From an uncultured Paracoccaceae bacterium (lineage in GTDB: Bacteria > Pseudomonadota > Alphaproteobacteria > Rhodobacterales > Rhodobacteraceae), in the NCBI GenBank assembly GCA_947311485.1, contig CAMZLM010000186.1, positions 1 through 38,903 on the forward strand: a DNA stretch of 38,903 nucleotides, written 5' to 3'. The first letter of the stretch is position 1. Each line of letters begins with the position of its first letter. Below the pieces are notes generated by a model, which was given only the letters and a program-made list of their open reading frames with translations, was not told the DNA's origin and did no database searches. The position numbers and the translations under genes were made by a program. Below, piece by piece: positions 8,336 through 16,235 of the stretch.

Positions 8336-10408
8336 CTATTCGCTATGGATGACCGCCAGAAAAGCATCGCCAAAGCGTTCCACCCTGACCGCGTCCATTC
8401 CCTTGATCCGCGCCAAAGCATCCAGCGTGTCGGGCTGGAGTTCAGCAACCTTGGCCAAGGCACTGGTTGTACAGCTTAAAAGCTTGTCCGTCCCCGCCGG
8501 CCCGCGCTGTAATTCCAGCTGCACCGCTTGCAAACGATCAAATAACGCGCCCGCCGGTTTACCCGCCAGTTTCTGCCGCTGCGGGTGCAGGTCTTCGGCC
8601 ACACCGTTCAGCACTTCCAGAAACGCCTTGCCATACCGTTTGAGCTTCACAGCGCCCACCCCCGGCAAACCTGCAAAATCATCCAGATTTTCAGGGCGCT
8701 GTGCCACCATGGAAATCAGGGTACTATCGGGAAAAACCACATAGGCCGGTGCGTTCAGCGCATCGGCCAGCGCGCGGCGCTTGGCCTTGAGCGCAGAAAG
8801 CAACGGTTCATCTTCTTCAGACACCAGCGCCTTGACGCTGGCACTGCGACGGCGACCGGCAGCGGTGGCCTTGACGATGGTATCCTTGCGCAGTTCGATG
8901 CTTGCCTCGCCCTTCAGGATCGGTCGTGCCGCCGGTGTCATTCGCAATGCGCCGTGACGTTCCATATCCGGGCGGATCAGGTCATAACCCATCATCTGCC
9001 GGAAAATTGCCTGCCACTGGCGTTGGTCATATTCCTTGCCCACCCCGAATGTCGGCAACTGGTCATGCCCGCGCGAAATAACCTTTTCCGTGGTCTTTCC
9101 CAGCAAAATATCGATCAAATGACCGGCCCCGAAATATTCCCCCGTGCGCAGTATCGCCGACAAGGCCTTGCGCACCGCTGTTGTGCCATCAAACAGTTCC
9201 GGCGGATTTTCGCAGAGATCACAGTTATCGCAGTGCGCCACGTCGTCGCCAAAATAACGCAGCAGCACCCGCCGCCGGCAGCGCCGTGCCTCGGCCAGAC
9301 CAAGCAACGCATTCAGGCGGGCGTGGTCGGCCTCTTTGCGCTCGGCCGGGGCGACGCCCTCGTCAATGCGCGCGCGTTGCAGGCGGATGTCATCTGCCCC
9401 GTACAGGGTGAGCGTATCCGCCGGTGCGCCGTCACGCCCCGCACGGCCAATTTCCTGATAGTAGGATTCCACCGATTTCGGCAAATCCGCGTGGGCCACC
9501 CAGCGGATATCCGGTTTGTCGATGCCCATACCAAAGGCAATGGTGGCGCAAACGATCAGCCCGTCCTCGCGTTGAAAACGGGTTTCGGCCAGCTTGCGGT
9601 CATCCCGATCCATCCCCGCATGATAGGAAATCGCCGTATGGCCTTCGCTGCGCAGGGCCTGCGCCAGTGTTTCGGTTTTATTGCGCGAGGAACAGTAAAC
9701 GATCCCCGACTGCCCTTTACGTGCCGCCGCAAAGCGCAAGATCTGTTGGCGGGGACTGTTTTTCGGCAAAAAGGCCAGATGCAAATTAGGGCGATCAAAT
9801 CCGCGCAGGAAAATTTCTGGCTCCTGCCCGTCAAACAACCGCTGTACGATTTCATCACGGGTTTCCGCATCCGCCGTTGCCGTAAAAGCGGCCAGCGGCA
9901 CATCCAGATCGCGGCGCAAATCCCCGATCCGCAGGTAATCGGGCCGGAAATCATGGCCCCACTGGCTCACACAATGGGCCTCGTCCACCGCAATCAAACG
10001 GGTGTTGACCTTGCGCAACATCCGCAACGTACCCGGGTTGGCCAACCGTTCCGGCGCAATATAAAGCAGCTTCAGGCGGCCTTCTTCCAGTGCCTGAAAC
10101 ACTTCTTCGCTTTCTTCGGCACTGTTGCCGGATGTCAGGGAACCGGCCTCTACCCCAATTTCGCGCAGGGCGCGCACCTGATCGCGCATCAGCGCAATCA
10201 ATGGGGAAATCACAACGGTGACACCATCCAGACACAGGGCAGGCAGTTGAAAACACAGGGATTTCCCGCCCCCCGTCGGCATGATCGCCAGCGCATTTTT
10301 ACCGGCCAACACCGCATCGACAATTTCCGCCTGACCATCGCGAAAGGCATCAAAGCCAAAGACATCAGCCAACAGCTGCTTTGGATCAGGGCGGGTGAAT
10401 TCATTCAT
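8336..10408 (-). CDS. recQ: ATP-dependent DNA helicase RecQ, with two HRDC-like domains
   Basis: A 3'-5' DNA helicase of recombination and fork repair, 690 residues against about 610 for E. coli RecQ. Motif I is PTGGGKS (44-50) and the DEAH box is VDEAHCVSQWGHDFRPDY (from 141). The second RecA-like lobe has SGIVYCSSRNKTE, ISYHAGM, FGMGIDKPDIRWV and QEIGRAGRDG. A zinc-binding RQC region follows with CRRR and CDNCDLC (about 375-400). The extra length is explained by two HRDC-like domains at the C terminus, about 530-600 and 615-690, each with an LPGVG- or IKGMD-type turn followed by a V(K/R)xxRxGxAFLxV helix. The start is the ATG at 10408, without a strong ribosome site. It is divergent from the lipid A gene at 10532. 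Confidence 0.96.
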   Translation of the reverse strand: MNEFTRPDPKQLLADVFGFDAFRDGQAEIVDAVLAGKNALAIMPTGGGKSLCFQLPALCLDGVTVVISPLIALMRDQVRALREIGVEAGSLTSGNSAEESEEVFQALEEGRLKLLYIAPERLANPGTLRMLRKVNTRLIAVDEAHCVSQWGHDFRPDYLRIGDLRRDLDVPLAAFTATADAETRDEIVQRLFDGQEPEIFLRGFDRPNLHLAFLPKNSPRQQILRFAAARKGQSGIVYCSSRNKTETLAQALRSEGHTAISYHAGMDRDDRKLAETRFQREDGLIVCATIAFGMGIDKPDIRWVAHADLPKSVESYYQEIGRAGRDGAPADTLTLYGADDIRLQRARIDEGVAPAERKEADHARLNALLGLAEARRCRRRVLLRYFGDDVAHCDNCDLCENPPELFDGTTAVRKALSAILRTGEYFGAGHLIDILLGKTTEKVISRGHDQLPTFGVGKEYDQRQWQAIFRQMMGYDLIRPDMERHGALRMTPAARPILKGEASIELRKDTIVKATAAGRRRSASVKALVSEEDEPLLSALKAKRRALADALNAPAYVVFPDSTLISMVAQRPENLDDFAGLPGVGAVKLKRYGKAFLEVLNGVAEDLHPQRQKLAGKPAGALFDRLQAVQLELQRGPAGTDKLLSCTTSALAKVAELQPDTLDALARIKGMDAVRVERFGDAFLAVIHSE

Positions 10409-10531
10409 GGGGTTTTCTGGCCTGTTTTGCGGACAATGTCACGTTCCATTCTGGCAAACAACCGGCGAATTGAACGGTTTCCCCCGCCGGCGGATTGCAT
10501 TATTACGAGCAGGCAACAAACACGGGTTACG

Positions 10532-11407
10532 ATGAAAACCGATCGCTTCAAAAAGGCTATCCATCTGGCACAATACCTCCCGATTGCGGGGCTATTGGCC
10601 GTTGGGCGATTGCTGTCCTTTGATGCCCGTGGCCGGCTGAGCGCGGCGATTGTTGGCTGGGGCACGCGCTGGCTGCCGCCATTTCGCAAACGGATTGAAC
10701 GGGGACTGCGGCTTGTCTATCCCGACATGCCCAAAGCCGAGCGGAACCGGATTGCCCATGCGGTAGGCCGCAACACAGGGCGTACCCTGTCCGAAATCCT
10801 GCATAATGCCGAATTTGCGCAAAAACTGGACCGTTTCCATGCGGCAGGCCCGGGCTTGCAATCACTGGAACAGGCCAAAGCAGCGGGTAAAGGTGCCATC
10901 ATCGTTTCCGCCCATTTCGGCCAGTGGGAAGCCATCCGCCATGTGCTGAAATCCCGCGATATGGAAACCGGTGCCGTATATCGGGAAAACAACAATCCCT
11001 ATTACGAAAAACACTTTCTGAACGGCATTCGGCAAGGCGGTTCCCCGATTGTGGCCAAGGGACGCAAGGGCACGATGGATATGGTACGCCATGTGCGCAA
11101 AGGCGGGTTTTTCGCGATTTTGCCGGATCAATACGTGCATGGAGCCGCCAATCTGCCGCTATTGGGACATGTGGCCGGCACCACGCTTGGCCCCGCCGAA
11201 CTGGCGTTGAAATACGACTTGCCACTGGTGCCGGCCTTTGGGCTGCGGCGCGAAAACGGCACCGATATAGATGTGGAATTCGAAACGGAAATCCGCCACA
11301 GCACCGCCGAACAAATGATGGCCGAATTCAATGATCGGCTGAGCGCCCGCATCCGGCAAAACCCCGGTCAATGGTATTGGCTGCATCACCGCTGGAAGCG
11401 GTTCTAG
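10532..11407 (+). CDS. Lipid A biosynthesis lauroyl/late acyltransferase (LpxL/HtrB family)
   Basis: A 291-residue inner-membrane acyltransferase of the LpxL/LpxM family, which adds secondary acyl chains to Kdo-lipid A precursors. The catalytic HX4(D/E) motif is HFGQWE (His128, Glu133). Downstream family segments are the AVYRENNNPYYEK stretch, the FAILPDQYVHGAA block that positions the acyl substrate, and a closing QWYWLHHRWKRF. A hydrophobic stretch near residues 12-30 fits membrane association. The ATG at 10532 gives the normal family length, although the frame stays open far upstream inside recQ's complementary strand. It is followed 9 bases later by waaA, so acylation and Kdo addition are in one operon. 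LpxL and LpxM cannot be told apart here. Confidence 0.9.
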   Translation: MKTDRFKKAIHLAQYLPIAGLLAVGRLLSFDARGRLSAAIVGWGTRWLPPFRKRIERGLRLVYPDMPKAERNRIAHAVGRNTGRTLSEILHNAEFAQKLDRFHAAGPGLQSLEQAKAAGKGAIIVSAHFGQWEAIRHVLKSRDMETGAVYRENNNPYYEKHFLNGIRQGGSPIVAKGRKGTMDMVRHVRKGGFFAILPDQYVHGAANLPLLGHVAGTTLGPAELALKYDLPLVPAFGLRRENGTDIDVEFETEIRHSTAEQMMAEFNDRLSARIRQNPGQWYWLHHRWKRF

Positions 11408-11416
11408 GGGGCTGGA

Positions 11417-12667
11417 ATGGTAATTTACCGGATCATAACCCTGATTGCCGCCCCGCTGATCTGGCTGATGCTGCTGGGGCGTTGGTTGTTCGGGGCGGAC
11501 AGTTTCAGCCATTTCAAAAACCGCCTTGGGTTTGCCACTGCGCAGGCTGGAGGACCGGTGATCTGGCTGCATGCGGCCAGCGTGGGCGAACTTCAATCCG
11601 CCAGACAGCTCTTGGCCTATCTGCATCGGCAATTTCCCCACTACCGGTTGCTGGTTACAGCCAACAATCCAACCGCACTGACCTTGGCGCAGGACTGGCC
11701 GGGGATGATTTTGCAAGCGGCCCCGCTGGATACTGCCGGTGCTTTGCGGCGATTTCTGAAACATTGGAAAATATCGGCCTATATCAACATCGAAGGCGAG
11801 CTTTGGCCGAACCGGCTGGCGCTGTTGGCACGGCGCGGGGTGCCCGTGGTGCTGGTGAATGCGCGGTTGTCCAAAACGAGTGCCAAACGGTTTGGCTGGT
11901 TTGGTATCGGGCGCAGGATGCTGACCGGCGTACAGGTGGTTTTTGCACAGGATACAGCCTCGGCCGAGCGGTTTCAGAACCTGACACAAGCGCCGATAGA
12001 GGTGATCCAGAACCTGAAATCGCTGGCGGCGGAACAGATTGAAGGCCTTGAAGATACAGACCTCAACCAATTGCTCCCAAGAGATAAAACAATTCTGGCA
12101 GCCTCGACCCACAAGGGCGAAGAGGCTTGGGTTCTGGCCGCTTTTGCCAAGGTTCTGAAACAGGTGCCAGATGCAAAATTGATACTGGCCCCACGCCACC
12201 CCAAGCGGGGCAAAGAGGTTGCAAGAATTATCAAGAATGCCAATTTATCGTTTAAACAACGTGGGTTAAACGAAGAGTATCAAGCTGATGTGCCTGTATA
12301 TCTGGCCGATACACTGGGCGAAATGGGGGTGTTCTATGCTTTGGCGGGGATTACCTTTGTCGGCGGATCGCTGCTGAACAAGGGCGGGCATACGCCATAT
12401 GAGCCGGCGCTTTATGGGTCGGCGATTGTTACCGGCCCTTATGTTGATAATTTTTCACGCGAATACAGCATGTTATCAGAAAACAATGCCTGTCTAACCG
12501 TTCGAAATGTCGATGAACTGACCGCGGCCTTTACCACCCTTCTGGATGAAACGACACGCTTGCAAATGGCGCATCAGGCGCAGAAGGTGTTGGGGCAGAA
12601 TACCGACACAACGACCTTGTTTTTGCGGCTGATTGCGCCTTTGGATCTGGAGCGGTTGGATGAATAG
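11417..12667 (+). CDS. waaA: 3-deoxy-D-manno-octulosonic acid (Kdo) transferase
   Basis: Transfers Kdo from CMP-Kdo onto the lipid A precursor, the first step of the LPS inner core. It is a 416-residue GT30 protein of GT-B fold, the standard length. An N-terminal membrane anchor (about residues 3-22) is followed by FKNRLGF and WLHAASVGELQS, with Glu58 at the position of the catalytic base. The C-terminal Rossmann half has LAASTHKGEE, LILAPRHPKR, VYLADTLGEMGVFYALAGITFVGGSL and GGHTPYEPALYG, typical of WaaA. It follows the acyltransferase by 9 bases and overlaps the GT29-like gene by 8 bases, so translation of all three is probably coupled. Whether it adds one or two Kdo units cannot be read from sequence. 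Confidence 0.95.
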   Translation: MVIYRIITLIAAPLIWLMLLGRWLFGADSFSHFKNRLGFATAQAGGPVIWLHAASVGELQSARQLLAYLHRQFPHYRLLVTANNPTALTLAQDWPGMILQAAPLDTAGALRRFLKHWKISAYINIEGELWPNRLALLARRGVPVVLVNARLSKTSAKRFGWFGIGRRMLTGVQVVFAQDTASAERFQNLTQAPIEVIQNLKSLAAEQIEGLEDTDLNQLLPRDKTILAASTHKGEEAWVLAAFAKVLKQVPDAKLILAPRHPKRGKEVARIIKNANLSFKQRGLNEEYQADVPVYLADTLGEMGVFYALAGITFVGGSLLNKGGHTPYEPALYGSAIVTGPYVDNFSREYSMLSENNACLTVRNVDELTAAFTTLLDETTRLQMAHQAQKVLGQNTDTTTLFLRLIAPLDLERLDE

Positions 12668-13277
12668 CATATCATTTACCCTGCGCAAATGGTTGCAAGG
12701 AGAGGGTTTTTTACAATCCCTTTCCGCAACCCCCACGCAGTTGCAGATTGATCTGCAAGGCAAGAGCATCGCCATCGTCGGCAATGCCCGTTCCCTGAGT
12801 GCGCGGGGATTTGGGTCGGCGATTGATGCCGCAGATATTGTGATCCGCATGCATGCAGCCCCTTTGGTGACGTCCCTTTCCCATGGCAGCAAGACGGACT
12901 GGCTCGCGCTGGCGATGCCGGTACCGGAAAAAACCATCTGCGATAGGTCGCCTAAACGATTGTTATGGATGGCAAAAAAGCGCAAACGTCTACGGTGGCG
13001 TTTTGCCCGTCGCAAAGGTTTTTATCTGCATCCCGTACCCGAATGGGAACGGATGCAAGATACGCTGGGGGCACCGCCGACCACGGGGGTTATGTTGATA
13101 GATCTGGTGGCGCGATCAAACGCCGGCAAGATCGACCTCTATGGCTTTGATTTCTTTGCCAGCCTGTCGCTTTCGGGGCGGCGGCGTGCCGATCAGGTGC
13201 CGCATAATTTTGCTGCGGAAAAAGCGTTTGTCGAAACCCTGATCAGCAACGACAAACGCGTGATGCTCAATCTTTAA
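12660..13277 (+). CDS. GT29-like (sialyltransferase-motif) glycosyltransferase
   Basis: A 205-residue protein starting at the ATG at 12660, inside the last codons of waaA. It shows the sialylmotifs of family GT29 in order. Motif L is residues 36-67, starting SIAIVGNARSL and ending DIVIRMHAAP. Motif S is residues about 139-165, PPTTGVMLIDLVA then IDLYGFDFF. A VS-like HX4E follows (His182, Glu187 in PHNFAAEKAF). The paired cysteines that link motifs L and S in animal enzymes are absent, as expected for a cytoplasmic protein. It is shorter than eukaryotic members, and I see no transmembrane anchor. GT29 enzymes use CMP-sialic acid; the CMP-sugar made for the gene next door is CMP-Kdo, a related ulosonic acid. 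A role in inner-core LPS is inferred; the actual donor is unknown. Confidence 0.75.
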   Translation: MNSISFTLRKWLQGEGFLQSLSATPTQLQIDLQGKSIAIVGNARSLSARGFGSAIDAADIVIRMHAAPLVTSLSHGSKTDWLALAMPVPEKTICDRSPKRLLWMAKKRKRLRWRFARRKGFYLHPVPEWERMQDTLGAPPTTGVMLIDLVARSNAGKIDLYGFDFFASLSLSGRRRADQVPHNFAAEKAFVETLISNDKRVMLNL

Positions 13278-14125
13278 ATACCGGTTTTGCGGCTTTCTTC
13301 GATATAGATTTCCAGCAGGCGTTTGGCGATCGGCCCGGGGGTGCCATCACCGATTTGCGCGTTGTCGATTTCGACAACCGGCTGCACGAATGTGGTGGCC
13401 GAGGTGATAAACGCCTCATCCGCATTGCGGGCTTCTTCTTCGGTAAAGGAACGTTCCACCACTTGCAGCTGGGCTTCTTTTGCCAGACGCAGAACCGAAT
13501 TGCGGGTGATGCCGTGCAAAATGTCATTGGACAATTCGCGGGTGATGATCTGGCCATCCTTGACAATATAGGCGTTGTTGGAGGAGCCTTCGGTAATCTT
13601 GCCATCCTCGACCAACCACGCATCATGTTTGCCGGCAGCCTTGGCCATCATTTTGCACATGCTGGGATAGAGCAACTGCACGGTTTTGATATCACGGCGG
13701 TGCCAGCGGAGGTCGTCTGCAAAAATAACCTTGATACCGGTTTTGGAGGCTGGCGTATCAATCAGGCCTGCTTCTTGAGTGAACAAAACCAAGGTGGGTT
13801 CGGCATCCTTGGGGTAAACGAAATCGCGGTCCGCGGCCCCCCGGGTGATTTGCCAATAGACACGACCGGATTCAATATTGTTCAACCGAACCAGTTCGCG
13901 ATTGATTTCCAGCAAATCGTCGTAATCCTTTGGCTTGCCCATTTCCAGTTCGTTTAACGAACGTTCCAACCGCGCCAGATGGCCATCAAATTCCAGCAGC
14001 TTGCCGTCCAGCACGGAAACAACTTCGTAAACGCCATCCGCCATCAGAAATCCCCGATCAAAGATCGAAATCTTGGCGTCTTCTTCGGGCAAATACTGCC
14101 CATTCAAAAATACGGTGCGGCTCAT
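13274..14125 (-). CDS. dat: D-amino acid transaminase (class IV aminotransferase)
   Basis: A 283-residue fold-type IV PLP enzyme. The opening FLNGQYLPEEDAKISIFDRGFLMADGVYEV matches D-amino acid transaminases. Lys147 in RRDIKTVQLL is the expected Schiff-base lysine (Lys145 in the Bacillus enzyme), and TEGSSNNAYIV and HGITRNSVL are the usual cofactor-binding segments. The reaction interconverts D-amino acids and 2-oxo acids, with D-glutamate or D-alanine central. Branched-chain aminotransferase and aminodeoxychorismate lyase are related, but the N terminus and length favour D-AAT. It follows dgcA by 4 bases on the same strand. With dgcN and dgcA it forms a cluster for handling D-glutamate and other D-amino acids, such as those from peptidoglycan. 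Its stop overlaps that of the convergent GT29-like gene. Confidence 0.9.
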   Translation of the reverse strand: MSRTVFLNGQYLPEEDAKISIFDRGFLMADGVYEVVSVLDGKLLEFDGHLARLERSLNELEMGKPKDYDDLLEINRELVRLNNIESGRVYWQITRGAADRDFVYPKDAEPTLVLFTQEAGLIDTPASKTGIKVIFADDLRWHRRDIKTVQLLYPSMCKMMAKAAGKHDAWLVEDGKITEGSSNNAYIVKDGQIITRELSNDILHGITRNSVLRLAKEAQLQVVERSFTEEEARNADEAFITSATTFVQPVVEIDNAQIGDGTPGPIAKRLLEIYIEESRKTGI

Positions 14126-14129
14126 GTTA

Positions 14130-15098
14130 TTATCCCCAGAGTGCTGCTTTGGGCGGGTAAACGCCCTGTTCGTCGAATTTCAAAGGTGTGTCCCTGTCTT
14201 CGGCCAACAGAAGCGGCCCGTCAAGGTCTGTTACGGCGACCCCCTGCGCCACCAGTGTTGCCGGTGCCATGGCGAGGGAGGAACCGACCATGCAGCCGAC
14301 CATCACCTGATAACCGGCATCACGACCCGCTTGTAGCAGGGCGATAGCCTCGGTCAGGCCGCCGGTTTTATCCAGCTTGATATTGATCATATCGTATTTT
14401 CCCTTGAGCGCGGGCAGGCTGTCCCGGTCATGGCAGCTCTCGTCCGCACAAACCGGCAGCACGCGATCCAGTGTCAGCAGTGCATCATCATCACCGGCAG
14501 GAAAGGGTTGTTCGACCATTTCCACCCCCAACCGCACCAATACCGGCGCAAGGGTTTCGTATAATTCCGGTGTCCAGCCTTCGTTGGCATCCACAATGAT
14601 GCGGGCCTCCGGTGCGCCTTTGCGCACGGCTTCAATCCGCGCCACATCTTCCGGCCCGCCACCCAGTTTGGTTTTCAACAGCGGGCGAAAGGCATTTTCC
14701 GCCGCCTGTGTCTGCATTTTTTCGGGCGTATCCAGCGACAGGGTATAGGCGGTAATTTCCGGCCCGGGTTCAGGCAGACCGGCCAGTTCCCAGACTCGCT
14801 TGCCAGCCTTTTTGGCCTCCAGATCCCAGAGCGCGCAATCCACCGCGTTGCGGGCAGCGCCGGCGGGCAACAGGGTCAGCAGCTGTTCACGGCTGACCGG
14901 CAGCGGCAGGTTTTCAATTTGCGCGGTCACCGATTCAAGGGTTTCACCATAACGGGCATAGGGAACACATTCGCCCCATCCGGTCTGCCCGTCATCGGTG
15001 ATGGTCACGGTGAGCACTTTGGCTTCGGTTCGGGAACCACGCGCGATGGTGAAAACCTGCGCCAGTTGAAAAGTATCGGCAGTAACAGTGAGTTTCAT
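14130..15098 (-). CDS. dgcA: N-acetyl-D-glutamate racemase DgcA (enolase superfamily, dipeptide epimerase-like)
   Basis: A 322-residue member of the muconate-lactonizing/AEE subgroup of the enolase superfamily. The KxK acid/base pair is LLKTKLGGG (Lys142, Lys144). Metal ligands are Asp170 (IIVDANEGW), Glu196 (MVEQPF) and Asp219 (VCADES), and the opposite-face base is Lys241 (MINIKLDKTGG). Older annotation would be L-Ala-D/L-Glu epimerase. Next to DgcN (DUF1611) the better call is DgcA, which racemises N-acetyl-D-glutamate to the L form in the D-glutamate catabolic route described in marine Proteobacteria. The ATG at 15098 is chosen because AGAGG precedes it; the frame extends 11 codons upstream into a terminator-like hairpin. 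dat follows 4 bases downstream. Confidence 0.85.
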   Translation of the reverse strand: MKLTVTADTFQLAQVFTIARGSRTEAKVLTVTITDDGQTGWGECVPYARYGETLESVTAQIENLPLPVSREQLLTLLPAGAARNAVDCALWDLEAKKAGKRVWELAGLPEPGPEITAYTLSLDTPEKMQTQAAENAFRPLLKTKLGGGPEDVARIEAVRKGAPEARIIVDANEGWTPELYETLAPVLVRLGVEMVEQPFPAGDDDALLTLDRVLPVCADESCHDRDSLPALKGKYDMINIKLDKTGGLTEAIALLQAGRDAGYQVMVGCMVGSSLAMAPATLVAQGVAVTDLDGPLLLAEDRDTPLKFDEQGVYPPKAALWG

Positions 15099-15116
15099 CT
15101 GGGACCTCTGGCAATG

Positions 15117-15142
15117 AAAAACCCCGACCACCGGTCGGGGTT
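15117..15142 (-). terminator. Terminator-like hairpin between dgcN and dgcA
   Basis: On the minus strand AACCCCGACC (15142-15133) pairs perfectly with GGTCGGGGTT (15129-15120) around a 3-base loop, followed by TTT, giving a run of five T with the stem end. It begins 8 bases after the dgcN stop and ends about 18 bases before the dgcA start. It therefore looks like an intrinsic terminator or attenuator inside the cluster, which would make dgcN more abundant than dgcA-dat. Confidence 0.8.
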
Positions 15143-15150
15143 ACAGGAGT

Positions 15151-16152
15151 TTAGATGGCTTCTAGCGCATCCACAAGGCGACCGGCACCCTGACGGAAGG
15201 GATCAACCGCGGGCAAGCCCATGGAGTCCTCGAGTTCGGCCAGATAGGCGAGCGCGTCGGTTTCGCTCATGTGCTGGGTATTGACGGAAATCGCCGCAAC
15301 CTTGCAATCCGGATTGGCCACTTGGGCGATGGGCAGGGCGATTTCGCGCAGTTTCTCAAGGCTGGGCGGTGTGTAATCCGGCAGCCCGCGCATATGGGTG
15401 CGGGTGGGTTCGTGGCACAGGATCAGCGCGTCCGGCTGACCACCATGGATCAGGGCCATGGTGACACCGGAATAGGACACATGGAACAAGGATCCCTGAC
15501 CCTCGATCAGATCCCAGTGATCCGGATCATTGTCAGGGGTAATGTATTCCACCGCACCGGCCATGAAATCGGCAATCACCGCATCCAGCGGCACACCGGA
15601 GCCAGTGATCAGAATGCCGGTCTGACCCGTGGCACGAAAGGTCGCCTTCATCTTGCGCGCGTGCATTTCACGTTCCATGGCAATGCCGGTGTACATTTTA
15701 CCCACAGAACAGTCGGTCCCCACTGCCAAACAGCGTTTGCCGGTGCGTTTCTTGCCGTTGGCAATCGGATAGGCATCCGAGGGAATACGCACATCATGCA
15801 GCCAGCAACCATGTGTCTGTGCTGCCGCCACTAGTTCGCGTTCCTCGTTCAGCAGGTTGTGCAAACCGGAAGCGATGTCGAAACCCATTTCCAGAGCCTC
15901 GACCAATACGGTTTTCCAGGCGTCGGAAATAACCCCGCCCCGATTGGCCACACCAATTACCAGCGTTTTGGCACCGGCAGCCTTGGCCTCGGCCAACGTC
16001 ATATCCTTGAGGCCCATGTCGGCATTGCAGCCTTCCATGCGGAACTGTCCGACAGAAGCATCGGGACGCCAATCCTTGATGCCTTGGGCAACTTTGGCAG
16101 CAAGGGCGTCTGGCGCGTCGCCAAGGAAAAGAAGATAGGGTGTTTGGATCAT
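15151..16152 (-). CDS. dgcN: D-glutamate N-acetyltransferase DgcN (DUF1611)
   Basis: A 333-residue DUF1611 protein with a C-terminal P-loop NTPase-like domain: LAVGTDCSVGKMYT (143-155) is the nucleotide-binding loop, and an N-terminal Rossmann-like half precedes it (LVIGVANRGG at 64-73). Other family blocks are RATGQTGILITGSGVPLDAV, WDLIEGQGSLFHVSYSG and HEPTRTHMRG. DgcN proteins acetylate D-glutamate to N-acetyl-D-glutamate, which DgcA racemises before deacetylation. Pairing with dgcA and a D-amino acid transaminase supports this over older annotations. The ATG at 16152 has GGAGG about 8 bases upstream. The LysR-type regulator sometimes linked to these genes is not in the window; a dyad element lies 70 bases upstream instead. 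Confidence 0.88.
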   Translation of the reverse strand: MIQTPYLLFLGDAPDALAAKVAQGIKDWRPDASVGQFRMEGCNADMGLKDMTLAEAKAAGAKTLVIGVANRGGVISDAWKTVLVEALEMGFDIASGLHNLLNEERELVAAAQTHGCWLHDVRIPSDAYPIANGKKRTGKRCLAVGTDCSVGKMYTGIAMEREMHARKMKATFRATGQTGILITGSGVPLDAVIADFMAGAVEYITPDNDPDHWDLIEGQGSLFHVSYSGVTMALIHGGQPDALILCHEPTRTHMRGLPDYTPPSLEKLREIALPIAQVANPDCKVAAISVNTQHMSETDALAYLAELEDSMGLPAVDPFRQGAGRLVDALEAI

Positions 16153-16221
16153 TGTTCAGGCCTCCGGTCAGATTTCAATCCTGTTTAGGAGGCTTTTATT
16201 CGAAGGATCTGGAAATAAACC

Positions 16222-16235
16222 TGACCTATCGGTCA
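16222..16235. promoter_or_regulatory. TGACC-N4-GGTCA dyad upstream of dgcN, candidate operator
   Basis: TGACC and GGTCA are perfect 5-base inverted arms around TATC, 70 bases upstream of the dgcN start codon. Extended by one base on the minus strand it reads TTGACC, a plausible -35 box, so a bound regulator could control dgcN. GACC/GGTC dyads are common for TetR-family operators, and the spacing also permits a LysR-type T-N11-A reading. The regulator is not known. Confidence 0.4.

Noticed and set aside
8585-11407. 940-residue plus-strand open frame across recQ
   Set aside because: Only the last 291 residues (from 10532) match a family. The rest is antisense to recQ, which has all helicase motifs.
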